Notes under the pieces: model-generated | What the model was told of the DNA's origin: nothing | What the model saw: the letters and a program-made list of their open reading frames with translations, nothing else | Database searches by the model: none | NCBI GenBank assembly: GCA_021153265.1 | Contig: JAGKTU010000015.1 | Span: forward strand, 1 to 34,513 | Origin: Clostridia bacterium | GTDB taxonomy: Bacteria; Bacillota; Clostridia; Oscillospirales; Oscillospiraceae | Reading direction: 5' to 3' | DNA: 34,513 bases | Translations under genes and position numbers: made by a program | In this document: positions 32,928-34,513 of the stretch, one piece after another | Position numbering within the stretch: position 1 is the first letter of the stretch | How the letters are laid out: each line of letters begins with the position of its first letter

Positions 32928-32959
32928 AAATGGCAGACTTCCCGGGAAGTCTGCCATTT
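32928..32959. terminator. Bidirectional terminator between locus B and the minus-strand tail gene pair
   Basis: A perfect 32-base palindrome, AAATGGCAGACTTCCC / GGGAAGTCTGCCATTT, which can fold to a 14-bp stem with a CCGG loop. Reading minus, the right arm is followed by an A/T-rich run with five consecutive T residues. Reading plus, the T run is interrupted by a G. It lies between convergent genes and can serve both. Confidence 0.85.
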
Positions 32960-32962
32960 GCT

Positions 32963-33154
32963 TTATTGAATTTTCAGTTCCGATTCTTCTTTTTCCACGA
33001 TTTCGTAAACACCCAGATGGGCTTCAGCCTGCGCGATGGCCAGATTCTTTTCACTGTATTCCATTTCCACTCTGGCCAGCCGTTCCTCCAAAACAGGGGA
33101 TTCCTTGGAACCTACGTTGACTTTGGTACAAAGTAAATATTGCAGCTTGCGCAT
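32963..33154 (-). CDS. Small protein of unknown function downstream of the tail protein gene
   Basis: A 63-residue protein, highly charged, with a probable helix through EERLARVEMEYSEKNLAIAQ and the end KEESELKIQ. There is no signal peptide or membrane span. AAGGAGG lies six bases before the ATG (plus-strand coordinate 33154), so translation is well supported. An in-frame GTG at 33160 would add two residues. Its position 11 bases after the tail-protein stop implies one transcript. I do not recognise a family. A short phage-structural or chaperone partner of the tail fibre is possible but unproven. Confidence 0.7.
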   Translation of the reverse strand: MRKLQYLLCTKVNVGSKESPVLEERLARVEMEYSEKNLAIAQAEAHLGVYEIVEKEESELKIQ

Positions 33155-33165
33155 GGTCACCCTCC

Positions 33166-34218
33166 TTACTTGACGTACCAGACCTGCGCTGTGGTAAGCA
33201 CAGTGTCATACCCGGTTTCATGGATATGGATCACATCTTGGGCAACAGAAATGCTGGCGCTGAAGTTCTCGCTAAAATAGACCGGCAAGGGAATGTTGGA
33301 CAGCTTGCCGGCAGCGCGAATGAAGTGCGTGGCGGTGATTCCGTGTGCCACAGTCTTTCCGTTGCTGGCCTCGCCCAGATTTACCAGCATGGTGTAAACA
33401 GCCGCATCGTTCCAGCGCTCCGCCGTGCGGTATTCCACCCCCATTACCACCGGAGGATTCAGCCATTCCTGCTCTTCGCCCACCATGCGGTAGTAGCAGC
33501 CGGGATACGCGGTGCTTTCCTGAGCAATGTCGTAGCCCCGGGGCAGCGCAAGATTCAGCACGGGATTTTCGGCAGTTCCCGTGAGGGTGGCCTGTGCCAT
33601 GCTGCCAAAGGGCAGGGTGGTCACCGTGCCGATGGTCAGATTGGGCGTTGCGCCTGTGGGGCCGGCGGCACCGTCCTTGCCATCCGTACCATCCTTGCCG
33701 TCCTTACCATCCTTGCCGTCAATTCCGTCTTTTCCGGCCTGACCGTCAAAAGCACCGCTTTCCTTGGCGTCCCGGAGGGCGGTTTCCAGCCGGTCTTCCA
33801 CTCGCTTCGCCCAGTTAACATAATCTTTGGATTGGATCAGCCCCACAGCCGGGTCTTTCTCTACGAGGATCTCCATGGAAAAGGTGGCGAGAATGCTGTC
33901 CCTGCAGATCAGCTCCACCTGCGCCAGCACTTTGCCGGGTACGGCGAGCATTTGCGGTGCCAGCATTACGGAAATGCAGTTTTCCCGGATGCTGCAGGCG
34001 GCGCTGCCGTCGGGCAGGGTTGCGTAGTGTCCTCCGGTGCCGTCGGGCTTAGCATATCGTACGGCAGCGGTGGTGTCTTTAGGCGGATTCCAGGTTCTGC
34101 CGTCCATAGCCAGCTTCACAGCAACGCACCGGCTGCAGGTGTCGCCCTGTACGGCGTGGATCTGGGGTAGTTCGTTCATACGGGTCAGATCCATAAAAAT
34201 AGTTTGTGTTACGATCAC
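33166..34218 (-). CDS. Phage-like tail/receptor-binding protein with BppU-type N-terminus and collagen-like repeat
   Basis: A 350-residue protein. Residues 1-125 resemble the BppU N-terminal (baseplate upper protein) domain: FMDLTRMNELPQIHAVQGD, AAVRYAKPDGTGGHYATLPD and VMLAPQMLAVPGKVLAQVEL. A short helical linker (about 128-155) leads to eleven Gly-X-Y triplets (residues 159-191, mostly GKD). A C-terminal receptor-binding-like region follows with EYRTAERWNDAAVYTMLVNL and THFIRAAGKL. It likely forms a trimeric fibre. GTG at 34218 is set by AAAGGAG eight bases upstream. The same frame stays open 75 codons further but without a ribosome site. No capsid, tail-tube or lysis genes lie in the window, so phage, tailocin or a standalone copy cannot be separated. 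Confidence 0.83.
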   Translation of the reverse strand: MIVTQTIFMDLTRMNELPQIHAVQGDTCSRCVAVKLAMDGRTWNPPKDTTAAVRYAKPDGTGGHYATLPDGSAACSIRENCISVMLAPQMLAVPGKVLAQVELICRDSILATFSMEILVEKDPAVGLIQSKDYVNWAKRVEDRLETALRDAKESGAFDGQAGKDGIDGKDGKDGKDGTDGKDGAAGPTGATPNLTIGTVTTLPFGSMAQATLTGTAENPVLNLALPRGYDIAQESTAYPGCYYRMVGEEQEWLNPPVVMGVEYRTAERWNDAAVYTMLVNLGEASNGKTVAHGITATHFIRAAGKLSNIPLPVYFSENFSASISVAQDVIHIHETGYDTVLTTAQVWYVK

Positions 34219-34513
34219 TTTGATCACTCCTTTCACCCCTGATGCCCAAATCTGCTCCGGTTGCACATTTTGGGGCAACCGGACAGGAAAAAACACCATA
34301 AAAAACAGTGGTTTTGAAGGAAAAACAAGCAAAAAATCCGGTGTTCTCATGTTCTTCCACCGACAGAAAAAACCAGAATGGGAAAATATCCGACAAAAGG
34401 GGACTTTGAAAGAATGTAGGTTTGTCAATGATGTGTTACACATTAGGATAAGAAAAAAGGACGTGTTTTGGGGACTTCCAGTTGAGTGGTCTCATAGGGA
34501 AGTTGTTGTACTG
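34219..34513 (-). other. A/T-rich leader and upstream region of the tail protein gene
   Basis: No gene is supported here. Reading minus, there is an inverted repeat CCGGTTGC / GCAACCGG (34257-34264 and 34275-34282, 10-base loop) about 25 bases before the ribosome site, several T-rich tracts, and only a weak candidate promoter (TTTCAA at 34411-34406, 17 bases, TATTTT at 34388-34383). A TTGACA at 34428-34423 has no matching -10. The base composition is clearly more A/T-rich than the rest of the window. Confidence 0.5.
34227..34233 (-). promoter_or_regulatory. Ribosome binding site fixing the GTG start of the tail protein gene
   Basis: AAAGGAG on the minus strand, eight bases before GTG at 34218. 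It decides the start, which also gives the expected BppU-type N-terminus. Confidence 0.8.

Noticed and set aside
31521..32957. A 478-codon minus-strand frame opposite the flippase gene
   Set aside because: Antisense to a well-supported Wzx-like gene. The Gln/His-rich translation is typical of a shadow of a hydrophobic protein, and it crosses the terminator palindrome.
33220..34170. A 316-codon plus-strand frame opposite the tail protein gene
   Set aside because: No ribosome site and no family match. The minus-strand frame has BppU-type and collagen-like features and a good Shine-Dalgarno.
34219..34443. N-terminal extension of the tail protein by 75 codons
   Set aside because: The frame is open, but the extension is A/T-rich, begins without a ribosome site and does not match the family. 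GTG at 34218 with AAAGGAG gives the expected N-terminus.
1..34513. CRISPR arrays, tRNA or rRNA genes, insertion sequences or integrase genes
   Set aside because: No regularly spaced repeats, no transposase-like or integrase-like protein and no recognisable tRNA or rRNA sequence were seen on either strand.

Overview
The window reads as chromosomal DNA of a moderately GC-rich Bacillota. A clostridial gut organism, probably order Oscillospirales, fits best, but this is inference. The grounds are the dprA-topA-trmFO-plsX-rnc order, sigma-A promoters with strong Shine-Dalgarno sites, a teichoic-acid-type ABC exporter with TagD, and a BppU-type tail protein of the kind common in that group. Genus cannot be fixed from the sequence alone. 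Apart from two genes at the right end, everything lies on the + strand, and no stretch over 300 bases is left without an explanation.

Layout. (1) 1-736: 3' end of lysS and its terminator. (2) 796-11109: glycopolymer locus A, running from a consensus promoter to a perfect terminator. It holds a polyprenyl-phosphate sugar-phosphate transferase, three GT2 glycosyltransferases, a two-gene ABC exporter, TagD, a 996-residue fusion of a GlfT2-like galactofuranosyltransferase with a CDP-glycerol glycerophosphotransferase, and UDP-galactopyranose mutase. (3) 11139-20607: housekeeping genes ktrB, ktrA, a SpoU-family RNA methyltransferase, dprA, topA, trmFO, plsX and rnc, again bounded by a promoter and a terminator. 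(4) 20694-32959: glycopolymer locus B, with a second, paralogous priming transferase, a CgeB-like glycosyltransferase, an SDR sugar dehydrogenase, an acyltransferase, two GT2 enzymes, a Wzy-like polymerase, rmlA-rmlB-rmlD-rmlC and a Wzx-like flippase. (5) 32963-34218, minus strand: a small unknown protein and a phage-like tail/receptor-binding protein with a collagen-like repeat.

How the genes work together. Locus A contains the steps for a polymer with both galactofuranose and glycerol phosphate: TagD makes CDP-glycerol, Glf makes UDP-galactofuranose, and one fused protein carries the transferases that use both. The TagGH-like exporter fits a chain finished in the cytoplasm, and there is no Wzy or Wzx in this half. 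Locus B has the Wzx/Wzy layout and makes dTDP-L-rhamnose, possibly with a 6-deoxytalose branch. The cell therefore appears to carry two surface polymers with different export logic, each behind its own near-consensus promoter and separated by an unrelated housekeeping island. The fused galactofuranosyl/glycerophosphoryl transferase is the feature most worth following up.
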